Source: Sphingobacteriales bacterium
GTDB taxonomy: Bacteria > Bacteroidota > Bacteroidia > Sphingobacteriales > Sphingobacteriaceae
DNA length: 64,000 nucleotides
Direction of reading: 5' to 3'
Assembly: GCA_014763615.1 (NCBI GenBank)
Contig: JACXVB010000009.1
Coordinates: 34,955 to 98,954 of the forward strand
Shown here: positions 63,678 to 64,000 of the stretch, in pieces
Numbering within the stretch: the first letter of the stretch is position 1
How the letters are laid out: each line of letters opens with the position of its first letter
Program-made: the position numbers and the translations under genes
Notes under the pieces: model-generated
The model's input: the letters and a program-made list of their open reading frames with translations, nothing else
What the model was told of the DNA's origin: nothing
The model's database searches: none

Positions 63678-64000
63678 GATTTGCTTGAGTGCTGCCGCAA
63701 AACTGATATTTACAACAACCATACATCTTTAAATTTCCAGTCAATAATAGTTGTGATTTGCTTTCGTTCTTTGCAAAACTGATATTTACAACAACATATT
63801 TAAGGCACTTTTGGAACGTTTTGGAGTTGTGATTTGCTTTCGTTCTTTGCAAAACTGATATTTACAACAACACATTAATTGATACCCATTTTATCTGAGT
63901 AGTTGTGATTTGCTTTCGTTCTTTGCAAAACTGATATTTACAATCCCGATGGAAAAATCGGGATGATTTGCTTTCGTTCTTTGCAAAACTGATATTTACA
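63678..64000. CRISPR. CRISPR array, type II-C-like, continues past window end
   Basis: Complete 46-bp repeats at 63750-63795 and 63826-63871 (start GTTGTGATTTGCTTTC, end GATATTTACAACAAC), a variant repeat ending at 63719, and a truncated one from 63902. Unique 30-bp spacers at 63720-63749, 63796-63825 and 63872-63901. Repeat length, GTTGTG start and ACAAC end match type II-C arrays of Bacteroidota. After 63943 a palindrome interrupts the next unit, and the window ends in a repeat. No cas gene is visible; cas9 is expected outside. Transcription direction not determined. Confidence 0.85.

Noticed and set aside
63423..63852. Two minus-strand ORFs (72 and 86 codons) across the array
   Set aside because: They translate repeat units (recurrent VNISFAAALKQ) and have no separate support; coding is an artefact of the repeats.
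63449..64000. The possibility that the repeats are a shufflon or integron-type recombination array and not CRISPR
   Set aside because: The regular 46/30 periodicity with unique spacers and the GTTGTG...ACAAC repeat favour CRISPR; no intact recombinase is present. I keep a recombinase link only as a question.
1..64000. tRNA, rRNA and riboswitch genes
   Set aside because: I looked for tRNA T-arm patterns and conserved leader structures in the gaps and found none convincing; a covariance-model scan was not possible.

Overview
This window is a low-GC chromosomal segment from a member of the Bacteroidota, most likely a Pedobacter-like Sphingobacteriaceae. The evidence is a type IX secretion cassette with a gliding-associated C-terminal domain, PorP/SprF and an OmpA-family partner; Bacteroidota-specific families (TIGR02757, DUF4296, DUF4251, DUF4905-like); the short form of prolyl-tRNA synthetase; and Bacteroidota-type promoters (TTG, about 20 nt, TAnnTTTG). 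I saw no tRNA or rRNA genes.

Layout. 1-16.5 kb is mostly housekeeping: a yggS-acetyltransferase-aspartate kinase operon (the kinase is cut by the window edge), mutS2, the two ketoacid CoA-transferase subunits split by a 44-bp tandem repeat, uridine kinase, a LysM protein, NfeD, Dps, an OmpP1/FadL-type porin, prolyl-tRNA synthetase and a Cys/Met PLP enzyme. 16.5-19.1 kb is a small accessory scar. TIGR02757 is intact, but a second, diverged copy of its last 166 bp lies 1.36 kb downstream, and between them is a foreign-looking block with a broken acetyltransferase-like gene and a small partner ORF. 19.1-29.1 kb is metabolic and regulatory: a carboxylase beta subunit, thioredoxin reductase, GH20 hexosaminidase, an ECF sigma factor with a putative membrane anti-sigma, a dicarboxylate/amino-acid symporter, and two frameshifted small genes.

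29.1-54.9 kb is a large exopolysaccharide locus. It has many glycosyltransferases including a GT11 fucosyltransferase, a Wzx-type flippase, a Wzy/ligase-like polymerase, a hexapeptide acetyltransferase, a Wzc-like chain-length protein with a degenerate kinase domain, a half-length TolC-like protein and a 43-residue membrane microprotein. An initiating phosphoglycosyl transferase carries an N-terminal receiver-like domain and follows a stand-alone response regulator. Two regulatory or surface modules are embedded: a partner-switching set (receiver-PP2C phosphatase, STAS, HATPase) and a lectin/cadherin-like type IX-secreted adhesin with SprF and an OmpA-family protein. Together they suggest a secreted or surface polysaccharide whose assembly is under phospho-signalling control and co-located with an adhesin.

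55-62.5 kb returns to core genes: yidC, pyrG, a cation diffusion facilitator and an M1 metallopeptidase. The last 1.2 kb is the most unusual part. It is a CRISPR-like array (46-bp repeats, three unique 30-bp spacers, continuing past the window) of the type II-C kind seen in Bacteroidota. It is preceded by degenerate repeats in which the spacer is replaced by an invariant palindrome, by a tyrosine-recombinase C-terminal remnant starting inside a repeat-derived sequence, and by a 55-residue superinfection-immunity-like gene. A solitary repeat copy lies on the other side of that gene, so the immunity gene and the recombinase remnant sit between direct copies of the repeat core. No cas genes are inside the window.
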